NCBI RefSeq assembly: GCF_001458415.1
Contig: NZ_CYSD01000043.1
Span: 1 to 64,000 of the forward strand
DNA: 64,000 nucleotides
Origin: Tritonibacter multivorans
Lineage (GTDB): Bacteria; Pseudomonadota; Alphaproteobacteria; Rhodobacterales; Rhodobacteraceae
Direction of reading: 5' to 3'
Position 1 is the first letter of the stretch. Every line of letters starts with the position of its first letter. The notes under the pieces were generated by a model. That model searched no databases, was not told the origin of the DNA, and was given only the letters and a program-made list of their open reading frames with translations. Made by a program: the position numbers and the translations under genes. Below are positions 33,585-41,797 of the stretch, in pieces.

Positions 33585-34544
33585 TCACTCGAACTCCATC
33601 TGCTCATACACCCGACCGGCATTGCGTGTTGCAAGTTCTTCAAATGTATCCAGATGCGCAAAGGGCGACTGATCCACATAATAAGCCTCTGCCAGATCCC
33701 CGCCCGCATCCAGATGCTCGCCCACTTTCTGACGCAGATACAGCAGGTAGTCTCGTGTGTATCGGCGCACTTGGGCCATATTGGTCGGCGTGCCGTGACC
33801 GGGGATCACGTAAGTGGCGTCCAAGGCTTCAAAGCCCGTCTCCCAGGTCTCGATCCAATCTGCGACGATCGTGTCCTCAAAAATCGGCAGCATGCGCTGA
33901 TGAAAAGCCATATCACCTGCGATCACGAGGCCTTGGTCCGGCAACCAGACCTGGGTGTCACCTGGCCCGTGCGCAGGGCCGAGATGGAGCACTTCAATAC
34001 GAAAATCACCCATCTTTATGGTGTGTTTGTCTTCAAAGGTCTGGGTCGGCGGCGCAACAAAGGTTCCGGCGGCTTTGTCCCGGTTATAGCGTTTCATGCC
34101 TTCAAGTATGCGGTTGCCACGGTCCTTGATCTCATCGGCGGCGTCCACATGAGCCAGGATCGGCACCGCTTGTTCGGCCCAATAGGAATTGCCCAGCATG
34201 GCGTGGCCCTGACCGTTTTCATTGATCACCAACCTTACCGGTTGGTCAGTGATGGTCCGTATTTCCTGATGCAGAGCCTCGGCCAGAACATAGGCCGCGC
34301 CGCCATTGATGACGATGACCCCGTCGCCGGTCACAATGAAGCTGAGGTTGTTGTTGTGACCTGTGTTCTCATAGGTCGGTGGCGCCGTGGCGCCGATCGC
34401 CGACCACACATGCGGGATGACTTCAATCGGTTTAGAATAGAGCGGCGAGCCAGGGTATTGGTCGGCAATATCCTCGGACGCCACCAGCGGCGAAGCAGCA
34501 AGGCACAGGCCCAGAAACGGGGGGAGAGACCGGCGCATGGTCAT
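33585..34544 (-). CDS. soxH: SoxH-like MBL-fold protein with an altered metal motif
   Basis: A 319-residue exported protein (signal about 1-22) of the metallo-beta-lactamase fold, close to the reported length of Paracoccus SoxH. The HxHxDH position reads NENGQGH (residues 108-114), so the usual His/His/Asp ligands are missing. The Asp of the VVIDTG-type strand is also changed (VIVINGG). The later ligands remain: PAHGPGD, VIAGDM and IPGHGTP. It may bind one metal or be non-catalytic. Its start overlaps the soxG stop (ATGA), so the two are one operon. The soxGH products are not essential for thiosulfate oxidation in Paracoccus. Confidence 0.7.
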   Translation of the reverse strand: MTMRRSLPPFLGLCLAASPLVASEDIADQYPGSPLYSKPIEVIPHVWSAIGATAPPTYENTGHNNNLSFIVTGDGVIVINGGAAYVLAEALHQEIRTITDQPVRLVINENGQGHAMLGNSYWAEQAVPILAHVDAADEIKDRGNRILEGMKRYNRDKAAGTFVAPPTQTFEDKHTIKMGDFRIEVLHLGPAHGPGDTQVWLPDQGLVIAGDMAFHQRMLPIFEDTIVADWIETWETGFEALDATYVIPGHGTPTNMAQVRRYTRDYLLYLRQKVGEHLDAGGDLAEAYYVDQSPFAHLDTFEELATRNAGRVYEQMEFE

Positions 34545-35452
34545 GCCGTGATAAACTGGTAGCCGCTGCTGCCATCGCGGGCCACCCGCCCCATGCCGCC
34601 ATCGGGCAGGTGGAAACCAATCACCGGAATGTGTTCCGCAGCCAACCGGTCCAGCAGCATTTTTCGGGACTTTACGGCCAAGGGGCCATCCTGATCAGAT
34701 CCACTTTGCCAGTCGGGTCTGCGAAAAGCCACGTGGTGGTTGCCAATGGCATCGCCAACAATCAGCGCGGCATTGTTGCCTTGACGGAGCTCAAACGCCA
34801 TATGCCCCGGGGTATGACCGGGCGTCGACAGGGCTGCAACGCCGGGCAGAATCTCTTGCCCGTCCTCGAACAGTTCCACCGCGCCCTCAATAGCCATCAT
34901 GCGCCGCTTTGCCCCAACCGCAAATGCCGCGCGGGCCTCGCCAATCGATTGAACCGTCTCTGGGTTCCACCAATAATCCCACTCCTTGCGCCCCATAAAA
35001 TAGGTCGCGTTGTAAAACAGCGGCTCATCAAACTCATCCAAGAGCCCCCAGATATGGTCGGGATGGGCATGGGTGAAAATCACATGCGTGATGTCGTCAG
35101 GCGCGAGTCCCACTGCGGCCAGACTGTCGACCACGGTGCCCGCCGTCGGCATGAAGTCCGGGCCAGAGCCGACATCGAACAGCACCGTATTCTGCCCGTC
35201 GCGATACAGCGCGAGATTGCATTCCGGGGTCAGGCGATCCGGTGAAACTGCAAATTCGGTGAGGATTTTCGACAGATCCGACTTGGGCATTGGGTCAAAA
35301 ATGAAACTGCCTGGCAGAACCAGTTGACCATCACTTACGGTGGTCAGGCTGGCCGTCCCGAGGTTTAAGTCAGCCCGCGCGACAGAGGGGAGGGCCCCAA
35401 GGGTTGGGGCAAGGGCAAGCCCGTTCAAGAAACTCCGCCGTGTCAAAGTCAT
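34541..35452 (-). CDS. soxG: SoxG-like MBL-fold metallo-hydrolase
   Basis: A 303-residue exported protein with a Tat-type signal (TLTRRSFLNGLALAP) and the full zinc motif FTHAHPDHIWG, a second His in TPGHTPGH, the Asp in IVGDAIGNHH and the C-terminal GFHLPDGG. Start M at 35452 is preferred (GAGG seven bases upstream) over the GTG at 35464. An exact SoxR-type palindrome lies at 35467-35482, between start and promoter. It is the first gene of soxGH. Confidence 0.75.
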   Translation of the reverse strand: MTLTRRSFLNGLALAPTLGALPSVARADLNLGTASLTTVSDGQLVLPGSFIFDPMPKSDLSKILTEFAVSPDRLTPECNLALYRDGQNTVLFDVGSGPDFMPTAGTVVDSLAAVGLAPDDITHVIFTHAHPDHIWGLLDEFDEPLFYNATYFMGRKEWDYWWNPETVQSIGEARAAFAVGAKRRMMAIEGAVELFEDGQEILPGVAALSTPGHTPGHMAFELRQGNNAALIVGDAIGNHHVAFRRPDWQSGSDQDGPLAVKSRKMLLDRLAAEHIPVIGFHLPDGGMGRVARDGSSGYQFITA

Positions 35453-35466
35453 ATCGAACCTCACTC

Positions 35467-35482
35467 ATTCTCAAATATGAAT
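35467..35482 (-). promoter_or_regulatory. putative SoxR operator upstream of soxG
   Basis: An exact ATTC-TCAAATAT-GAAT palindrome lies 15 bases upstream of the soxG start. It links soxGH to the SoxR regulon although the genes point away from the main cluster. Confidence 0.75.
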
Positions 35483-35640
35483 ATGATGTGATGTCATCCG
35501 AAAATCAATACGCACCTGCCTTTGCTGGCGCTCGGGGCGGTGTGGCTGACTATTGCAGTAGAAAACGGTCTGTCTGCGGGGAGAGGTGGCAACCGGAAGA
35601 ACGTGACCAGAAAAAGCTGTTTTGGAACCCGCAGAGGCAT

Positions 35641-35665
35641 CGACCCGCAAAGAGGGTCGCTTTTT
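35641..35665 (+). terminator. orphan plus-strand terminator
   Basis: CGACCC pairs with GGGTCG over a seven-base loop and is followed by CTTTTT. No plus-strand gene precedes it. Bases 35483-35640 hold no convincing protein frame, so the terminator may end a small RNA. The remaining gap 35763-35983 contains only the purM upstream region, where I see nothing else. Confidence 0.6.
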
Positions 35666-35686
35666 CGCACGAAATCATTGATTTAT

Positions 35687-35762
35687 TGGTAGGCCCGGCA
35701 GGATTTGAACCCGCAACCAAAGCGTTATGAGCGCTCTGCTCTAACCGTTGAGCTACAGGCCC
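35687..35762 (-). tRNA. tRNA with CAT anticodon, most likely tRNA-Ile2 (lysidine type)
   Basis: A full 76-base cloverleaf with CCA and anticodon CAT (35727-35729 on the complement). The acceptor stem starts GGGCCTG, with C4-G69 and C5-G68, the pairs recognised by the lysidine synthetase TilS. The TTGGTTGC variable region also fits tRNA-Ile2 rather than elongator tRNA-Met. There is no tRNA gene partner nearby. Confidence 0.85.
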
Positions 35763-35983
35763 ACCTTGAGGTCTTGGTTAGGAAATGCGCTGGCGAAGGT
35801 CAAGGCGGGATTTCCACGCCTTTCTGATCCCTTAGCACGCGAAACCAAATTGTCCTTGGCGCGTGCGCGTGCTGCCCCAAAATATGCGAAGTCGCATCCA
35901 TGTCGAAGAAGGCGTCATTCCCTTGTTTCATTTGTTAGTCCTTTAGGCTAAAGGCTGCGAAACAGACATTCAGGAGCCAAGCA

Positions 35984-37030
35984 ATGACCACCGGGAAAAA
36001 CGGCCTTACCTATGCGGATGCGGGCGTGGATATTGATGCGGGCAATGCGCTCGTGGACCGGATTAAACCAGCAGCCAAGCGGACGAACCGTCCCGGCGTG
36101 ATGAGCGGGCTGGGCGGTTTTGGTGCGTTGTTTGACCTTAAAGGCGCAGGCTATCAGGATCCGATCCTCGTGGGGGCAACCGACGGTGTGGGCACCAAGC
36201 TGCGCATTGCGATCGACACGGGCGTTGTCGATGGTGTGGGCATCGATCTGGTTGCGATGTGCGTCAATGATCTGGTGTGTCAGGGGGCAGAGCCGCTGTT
36301 TTTCCTTGATTATTTTGCGACCGGCAAGCTGGAAACAGATGTCGCCGCGCGCATCATCGAAGGCATTGCCGAAGGCTGCGTACGCTCTGGCTGCGCGCTG
36401 ATTGGTGGTGAAACCGCCGAGATGCCGGGCATGTACCCGGAAGGTGATTTTGACCTTGCTGGTTTTGCGGTGGGTGCCATGGAACGCGGCACTGCGCTGC
36501 CCGAGGGTGTGTCCGAAGGCGACGTTCTGCTGGGGCTGGCGTCTGACGGCGTGCACTCCAACGGTTACTCGCTGGTGCGCAAGCTGGTTGAAGTGTCTGG
36601 CCTGACATGGGATGCGGAGTGCCCCTTCGCAGAGGGCACATTGGGTGAGGCCCTGCTGACGCCCACGCGTCTTTACGTCAAGCAATCGCTGGCGGCGGTC
36701 CGCGCAGGTGGCGTTCATGCGCTGGCGCATATCACAGGCGGTGGTCTGACCGAAAACCTGCCGCGCGTTCTGCCCGAAGGGCTGGGGGCCGACATTGATC
36801 TGAACACATGGGAATTGCCGCCGGTGTTCAAATGGATGGCTGAGGTTGGTGGTATTTCCGAGGCGGAAATGCTCAAGACCTTCAACTGCGGCATTGGCAT
36901 GATCCTGTCTGTGTCGGCAGATGAGGCCGACAAGCTGGTCGCCGTGCTGGAAGACGAGGGCGAGACCGTCACGCGTTTGGGCACCGTGACCGCAGGTGCG
37001 GGCATGCGCTACACAGGCAGCCTGCTGTGA
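35984..37030 (+). CDS. purM: phosphoribosylformylglycinamidine cyclo-ligase (AIR synthetase)
   Basis: A 348-residue enzyme of the fifth step of purine synthesis, which makes AIR from FGAM with ATP. It shows [38 protein letters not shown]-like and [11 protein letters not shown] motifs typical of PurM. The ATG lies ten bases after AGGAG. purN starts within its last codons (4-bp overlap), a common purMN operon. Confidence 0.97.
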   Translation: MTTGKNGLTYADAGVDIDAGNALVDRIKPAAKRTNRPGVMSGLGGFGALFDLKGAGYQDPILVGATDGVGTKLRIAIDTGVVDGVGIDLVAMCVNDLVCQGAEPLFFLDYFATGKLETDVAARIIEGIAEGCVRSGCALIGGETAEMPGMYPEGDFDLAGFAVGAMERGTALPEGVSEGDVLLGLASDGVHSNGYSLVRKLVEVSGLTWDAECPFAEGTLGEALLTPTRLYVKQSLAAVRAGGVHALAHITGGGLTENLPRVLPEGLGADIDLNTWELPPVFKWMAEVGGISEAEMLKTFNCGIGMILSVSADEADKLVAVLEDEGETVTRLGTVTAGAGMRYTGSLL

Positions 37031-37623
37031 CGCAGAAGAAAGTCGCGATTCTGATTTCCGGCGGGGGGTCCAATATGGTGACCCTCGTCGACAGCATGAC
37101 CGGCAACCACCCGGCGCGGCCCTGTTTGGTTCTGTCCAACAATGCGGATGCCGGAGGGCTGACAAAAGCGGCCGATCGCGGGATCGCAACCGCTGTGGTG
37201 GACCACCGACCTTTCGGTAAAGATCGCGAAGCTTTTGAGGCGGAGCTGGTGAAGCCGATCCTTGCGTCTGGTGCGGACATCGTCTGTCTTGCGGGCTTCA
37301 TGCGCGTGCTGACTGCCGGGTTTGTGTCGCAGTTTGAAGGCCGTATGCTGAATATCCACCCTTCGCTTCTGCCCAAATACAAGGGGCTTCATACCCATGC
37401 GCGGGCGCTGGAGGCGGGCGACGCTCGCCATGGCTGTACCGTTCACGAGGTGACACCGCTTCTGGACGATGGCCCGGTTCTTGGCCAGGCCGAGGTGCCG
37501 GTCTTGCCCGGCGACACACCGGATGTATTGGCAGCCCGCGTGCTGGAGCAGGAACACCGGCTTTATCCGGCAGTTTTGGAGCGCTATGCGGCAGGGGACC
37601 GGACACCGGTTCTTTTGGCCTGA
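37027..37623 (+). CDS. purN: phosphoribosylglycinamide formyltransferase
   Basis: A 198-residue formyltransferase using 10-formyl-THF to convert GAR to FGAR. Conserved residues include [29 protein letters not shown] (catalytic Asn and His) and the Asp in LDDGPVLGQ. The start overlaps purM (ATGA-like, in GTGACG context), so the two are translated together. Confidence 0.96.
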   Translation: MTQKKVAILISGGGSNMVTLVDSMTGNHPARPCLVLSNNADAGGLTKAADRGIATAVVDHRPFGKDREAFEAELVKPILASGADIVCLAGFMRVLTAGFVSQFEGRMLNIHPSLLPKYKGLHTHARALEAGDARHGCTVHEVTPLLDDGPVLGQAEVPVLPGDTPDVLAARVLEQEHRLYPAVLERYAAGDRTPVLLA

Positions 37624-37725
37624 GGTCAATTGCGGCTTTATTTGCAACCCGGCGCGATCCCGCGTATCTATCGTGGACAGTTTTAAACAAACCCGCACAT
37701 TCAAAGCAAAGCGAACCAGTCCCTG

Positions 37726-38886
37726 ATGAAGACCATCACCTCTACCGACGACCTGCGCCTCTTTTGCGAAGCGGCAGCACAATATCCTTATGTGACGGTC
37801 GACACCGAGTTCCTGCGTGAACGCACCTATTATTCCAAACTGTGTCTGATCCAGATCGCCTTTGCAGGCGATGGCAAGACGGACGCGGTCCTGGTGGACC
37901 CGCTGGCGAGCGGCCTGTCGCTCGAGCCGCTATATGATCTGTTCCGCAATGAAAATGTGGTCAAAGTGTTCCATGCTGCGCGGCAGGATCTGGAGATCTT
38001 CTGGGTGGATGCGGGTGTGTTTCCCACGCCGCTGTTTGACACCCAGGTCGCCGCGATGGTCTGCGGCTTTGGTGAACAGGTCGGCTACGAGACACTGGTG
38101 CGTAAGATCTGTAAGCAGGGGCTTGATAAAACCTCGCGCTTTACCGACTGGTCGCGCCGCCCGCTGAGCGATGCGCAAAAGACCTATGCGCTGGCGGATG
38201 TGACCCATCTGCGCAAGATCTACGAACATCTGAACGCAGAGCTTGAGAAATCCGGTCGCAGCCATTGGGTCAGCGAAGAGCTGAAGGTTCTCACCGATCC
38301 GGCGACCTATTCGATCGAACCGCAGGAGGCCTGGCGCCGGGTGAAAACCCGCACCTCTTCGGGCCGGTTTCTGGCCGTGGTGCGCGAACTTGCTGCTTTC
38401 CGCGAGGGCTACGCACAGACAAACAATGTGCCGCGCAATCGAGTGTTCAAGGATGACGCGCTGGTGGAGCTGGCCTCGACCAAGCCGAAAACAGGTTCGG
38501 ATCTGGGCGGGTCGCGCCTGCTGTTGCGCGAGGCGCGCAAGGGTGCCATTGCCGAAGGTATTCTGAAAGCGGTCGCCAAGGGGGTGAACTGCCCCGCAGA
38601 CGAGCTGCCCAAGCCGCCCAAAACGCGCGGGGACAATGCGCAGGTGAACCCTGCGCTGGCGGATCTGCTGCGTGTGCTGCTGAAGGCCAAAACCGAAACG
38701 GCAGGGGTCGCAGCAAAGCTGATCGCGCCCTCGGCCGATCTGGACGCCATTGCTTCGGGCGAACGGGACGTCCCCGCCCTGAGCGGCTGGCGTCACGAGG
38801 TATTTGGTGAAGATGCGCTGCGTCTGTGTGATGGTGAGATTGCGCTGGCTGCAAAAGGCTCTCAGGTCAAAGTCGTAGAGCTGTGA
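37726..38886 (+). CDS. rnd: ribonuclease D
   Basis: A 386-residue 3'-to-5' exoribonuclease. The DEDD residues are Asp26/Glu28 in VDTEFLRE, Asp in HAARQDLE and a Tyr/Asp pair in YALADVTHL. An HRDC domain lies at about 210-290. It trims tRNA and other structured RNA 3' ends. It stands 102 bp after purN and is followed by a strong terminator. Confidence 0.95.
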   Translation: MKTITSTDDLRLFCEAAAQYPYVTVDTEFLRERTYYSKLCLIQIAFAGDGKTDAVLVDPLASGLSLEPLYDLFRNENVVKVFHAARQDLEIFWVDAGVFPTPLFDTQVAAMVCGFGEQVGYETLVRKICKQGLDKTSRFTDWSRRPLSDAQKTYALADVTHLRKIYEHLNAELEKSGRSHWVSEELKVLTDPATYSIEPQEAWRRVKTRTSSGRFLAVVRELAAFREGYAQTNNVPRNRVFKDDALVELASTKPKTGSDLGGSRLLLREARKGAIAEGILKAVAKGVNCPADELPKPPKTRGDNAQVNPALADLLRVLLKAKTETAGVAAKLIAPSADLDAIASGERDVPALSGWRHEVFGEDALRLCDGEIALAAKGSQVKVVEL

Positions 38887-38920
38887 CCGCCCCTGCGCGG
38901 GCAGAGCGGACAAGGAAAAG

Positions 38921-38957
38921 AAACCCCCGGATCTATGGATCACGGGGGTTTTTCTTT
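38921..38957 (+). terminator. terminator after rnd
   Basis: AAACCCCCG pairs with CGGGGGTTT, with loop ATCTATGGATCA, then TTCTTTT. An A-rich tract on the other side lets it serve the convergent lipoprotein gene too. Confidence 0.85.
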
Positions 38958-38974
38958 TGCCGGGGCGGTAGGGG

Positions 38975-39505
38975 TTAGCGGCGGCTTTCCCGCGCATTTG
39001 TCGCGCCCTCAACGCGGATGGTCTTCACACTGCGCAGTTCCTGTTGTGTCAGGTTGACGGCGGCGCGAATGGTGCGGGTTGCCTCATTGCCTTTATAGGT
39101 CGCGGCCTCGGGGTAGGCGACTTCGAAGGTATAGGTGAGCGTAGCGCCTGTTTCGGTCTCCACGGGCACCAGTTTTGCGTCATAGGCCCCCTGACGTTTG
39201 GCGATGCCGGTGGCCACAACAATGGCGCCGGTGGTTGTGCGGTCAATGCGCAGGTCTGCGATTTCGGTGATCGGCTCTGTTGGCACATCGACGTCTTCGT
39301 CATTGCGGCCCACCCGAATCCGGGTGCGTTCTTCCTCGATCGGGATCAGTGGATTGACGTATTCTTCTGGTGCGACAATGGCCTCTTCGGAAGAGCCGAA
39401 CCAGTTGCGCGGATTGACGCGGGAGTCGCGCCAGCCGCCACAGGCCGACAGGGTCAGTGATCCAAGAAGTAGCGCACCAATTGCGTGTCGGCGGGAAAAA
39501 TGCAT
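38975..39505 (-). CDS. predicted lipoprotein, conserved in the group
   Basis: A 176-residue protein with a lipobox (LTLSACGGW, Cys near residue 22) after RRHAIGALLLGS. The mature part has no family I can name. It has an acidic stretch and beta-rich C-terminus (IRAAVNLTQQELRSVKTIRVEG), consistent with an outer-membrane-associated lipoprotein. The ATG at 39505 is preferred because it gives a compact signal peptide. Confidence 0.75.
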   Translation of the reverse strand: MHFSRRHAIGALLLGSLTLSACGGWRDSRVNPRNWFGSSEEAIVAPEEYVNPLIPIEEERTRIRVGRNDEDVDVPTEPITEIADLRIDRTTTGAIVVATGIAKRQGAYDAKLVPVETETGATLTYTFEVAYPEAATYKGNEATRTIRAAVNLTQQELRSVKTIRVEGATNARESRR

Positions 39506-39656
39506 GAAACCTGCTGCCTGTTCTGTCAAAACCTTTGTCTAAGGGATTGGTTACCTGATCAAACCCGCCTTGAAAAGCTGTTGAAAACGCGCAGTAGCTG
39601 ACATAGGTGCAGGCAAGCCCCAAGACCGGGACATAAGACGCAGAAACGAGGACACC

Positions 39657-40067
39657 ATGGCCACTGAAGCCTTTGAGGAAATTGTCGAGGATTTCGAGTT
39701 CATCGAGGATTGGGAAGACCGGTATCGCCATGTGATCGAGCTTGGCAAAGCTATGGATCCGCTGGATGACGCGCTGAAGGTGCCTGCGACCAAAGTCGAT
39801 GGCTGCGCAAGCCAGGTCTGGCTGCATGTGCAGATTGACGGCGGCGTGTTCCGCTTTGACGGCGATAGCGATGCAATGATCGTCAAAGGCCTGATTGCGG
39901 TGCTGCAGAAGCTGTATAACGGTCTGGCTGTGGCCGAGGTCCTGAAAGTTGATGCCCGCGCAGAGATGGAGCGTCTGGGGCTGAACGAACATCTGTCTTC
40001 GCAACGGTCAAATGGGTTGCGCGCGATGATCGAACGCATTCGCGAAACGGCGGCGGCGAGCATCTGA
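39657..40067 (+). CDS. sufE: SufE, sulfur-acceptor for Fe-S cluster assembly
   Basis: A 136-residue protein with the SufE active cysteine in VDGCASQVW (Cys50) and the helical start FEEIVEDFEFIEDWEDRYRH. It takes sulfur from the SufS cysteine desulfurase and passes it to SufBCD in the cytoplasm. It is a single gene here, not in a suf operon. Confidence 0.95.
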   Translation: MATEAFEEIVEDFEFIEDWEDRYRHVIELGKAMDPLDDALKVPATKVDGCASQVWLHVQIDGGVFRFDGDSDAMIVKGLIAVLQKLYNGLAVAEVLKVDARAEMERLGLNEHLSSQRSNGLRAMIERIRETAAASI

Positions 40068-40106
40068 TCGCAACGGGGGCCAGTTCAGGCTGGGGCTTTG
40101 CCCCTC

Positions 40107-40130
40107 TTGGCCGCAACAGGTTGCGGCCAA
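40107..40130. terminator. hairpin between convergent sufE and DUF1638 genes
   Basis: TTGGCCGCAA pairs perfectly with TTGCGGCCAA over CAGG. A short GGGGC-TTT-GCCCC stem precedes it (40092-40104), and an AGTATTTTTAG run follows. Confidence 0.65.
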
Positions 40131-40147
40131 TTCACCCCAGAGTATTT

Positions 40148-40882
40148 TTAGCCAAAAGAAGAGGCAGACCAGTGTTTGAGGCTGGCCTCAAGATCGCCAT
40201 ATCCTGTGTGGCGATGTTCAAACGCGAGCCCCATCCGTGCGGCGCAGTCGCGGGCTTTGTCCATCAGAGCGGGATCTTCGATCTGTGATTGATAGACCAG
40301 CGTGGTGTAGTTGCCAAAGATCATGCCGCGGAGTTCAGGGTTCTGGTCGAGGCCCATTGGGCGCCAGACAAAGGCGTCGAACTGTTTGACCAGAAAATCC
40401 GTGAGGTAGAAGGCGGTGATTTCGCCTGCCTCGGTTATTTTCTCGAACCGGTCGTTGCCTTCAAAGAAACTGTAGCAATGGGGCCCCGGGATCATTTCGA
40501 CCCCCAGATCGCGGCATTTCGCCTCGAGAAGCCCGCCCGTGCCGCAATCGGCATAGACCACGTAAATCTGATCGTAGGTGGCGCTGTGCCGTTGAACCGC
40601 GATTTCGACCTGTTCGGTGATTTGATCTGGATAGAGGTGCAGCTTTGCGGGCAGGCAGGTCAAATCCAGATGGTCGAGCCCGTTTGCAGCCTTGATGTCG
40701 AGGATTTCACGGGCCAGCGCGCCACATGCAATCAGGAGGATGCGGCCGGTTTTCTTTTCTGGTGGCTCCAGCCCCATTTCCGTAAGCCGCTCTTCGCTGA
40801 GTGCGGGCAGGCTTGCAGATGGTGTTGCGGCCCGGGCATTCAGCCGGGCCGCACGTCCGCGTCGGGGACGCGGAGACGACAT
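40148..40882 (-). CDS. DUF1638 protein next to the corrinoid protein
   Basis: A 244-residue cytoplasmic protein of the DUF1638 family, with ILLIACGALAREIL near residue 50, YADCGTGGLLEAKC and PGPHCYSFFEG. A basic N-terminus of about 25 residues precedes it. It lies one base after the corrinoid protein gene. I recall fitness data from Phaeobacter that tie this family, beside a split MetH, to methionine synthesis. A role in corrinoid activation or delivery is inference. Confidence 0.8.
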   Translation of the reverse strand: MSSPRPRRGRAARLNARAATPSASLPALSEERLTEMGLEPPEKKTGRILLIACGALAREILDIKAANGLDHLDLTCLPAKLHLYPDQITEQVEIAVQRHSATYDQIYVVYADCGTGGLLEAKCRDLGVEMIPGPHCYSFFEGNDRFEKITEAGEITAFYLTDFLVKQFDAFVWRPMGLDQNPELRGMIFGNYTTLVYQSQIEDPALMDKARDCAARMGLAFEHRHTGYGDLEASLKHWSASSFG

Positions 40883-40883
40883 A

Positions 40884-41582
40884 TTAAGCGCCCAGTTGGT
40901 TGTGCTTGCGCGCTACGAAGTCTTTGGCCATTTCCACAGCAACAGCTGCATCCCGGCAGTAGCCGTCTGCGCCGATTGCCTTGCCGAATTCTTCGTTCAG
41001 CGGTGCGCCGCCGACCAGCACGACATAATCATCGCGCTTGCCCTGTTCGACCATCGTGTCGATCACAACCTTCATGTAAGGCATGGTGGTGGTCAGTAGA
41101 GCGGACATGCCGAGGATGTCGGGTTTGTGCTCTTCCAGTGCTTCGAGGTAGTTCTCGACCGGGTTGTTGATGCCAATGTCGACAACTTCAAAGCCTGCGC
41201 CTTCCATCATCATGGCAACGAGGTTTTTGCCAATGTCGTGGATGTCGCCTTTTACAGTGCCGATGACCATAGAACCCATACGCGGGGCACCGGTCTCTGC
41301 CAGCAGCGGCTTGAGGATGGACATGCCGCCCTTCATCGCGTTTGCGGCCAGCAGCACTTCGGGCACAAACAGGATGCCGTCGCGGAAGTCAGCGCCCACA
41401 ATGGTCATGCCACCCACCAGAGCTTTGGTCAGAATGTCGTAGGGCGCCCATTTGCGTTCGAGCAGAATGTTCACGGCTTCTTCGATTTCCTCTTTGAGGC
41501 CATCGTAGAGGTCGTCAAACATTTGTTGGACCAGTTCCTCGTCATCGAGTTCAGAGAGGATGATGTCTTCTTCGTCCGACAT
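40884..41582 (-). CDS. corrinoid (B12-binding) protein of split methionine synthase
   Basis: A 232-residue protein with a helical cap (residues 10-95) and a Rossmann B12 domain. The cobalamin-binding motif DIHDIGKN (113-120, His115 as lower ligand) is present, with GMSALLTTTMPYM and LVGGAPL. It shuttles a methyl group between a pterin-binding protein (not in the window) and the homocysteine methyltransferase at 42.9 kb. No cobalamin riboswitch is visible upstream. The Met start is followed by an acidic stretch. Confidence 0.9.
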   Translation of the reverse strand: MSDEEDIILSELDDEELVQQMFDDLYDGLKEEIEEAVNILLERKWAPYDILTKALVGGMTIVGADFRDGILFVPEVLLAANAMKGGMSILKPLLAETGAPRMGSMVIGTVKGDIHDIGKNLVAMMMEGAGFEVVDIGINNPVENYLEALEEHKPDILGMSALLTTTMPYMKVVIDTMVEQGKRDDYVVLVGGAPLNEEFGKAIGADGYCRDAAVAVEMAKDFVARKHNQLGA

Positions 41583-41759
41583 GGTGCATTCCTTAACTGG
41601 CGGGAGAATCCCGAAGTGGTGTTTTATCCATTGAGCTCAAAACAGGGTTTGAGAACTGTTTCGATTGCGACGCGACGTCGCTTTGTTCCGACCTATATGT
41701 TGTTTTCGTGACATTGAAAAATGGTCTTTTTGCATGTTTTTTATCGCATTTCCTCATTT

Positions 41760-41774
41760 GTTCTTTATTTGTTC
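41760..41774 (+). promoter_or_regulatory. LexA (SOS) box upstream of the radical SAM gene
   Basis: GTTC-TTTATTT-GTTC fits exactly the alphaproteobacterial LexA site GTTC-N7-GTTC. It ends 23 bases before the likely start codon, where LexA would block the promoter. Confidence 0.65.
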
Positions 41775-41797
41775 CCTTGGTGCGGTATATCTGGGAC

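Noticed and set aside
35404-35730. Plus-strand 108-codon frame across the soxG promoter and tRNA-Ile2
   Set aside because: It runs through an operator, a terminator and the antisense of a tRNA, and has no motif.
41583-41759. A cobalamin or SAM riboswitch before the corrinoid protein gene
   Set aside because: I looked for the B12-box and the conserved SAM-II core and found neither.
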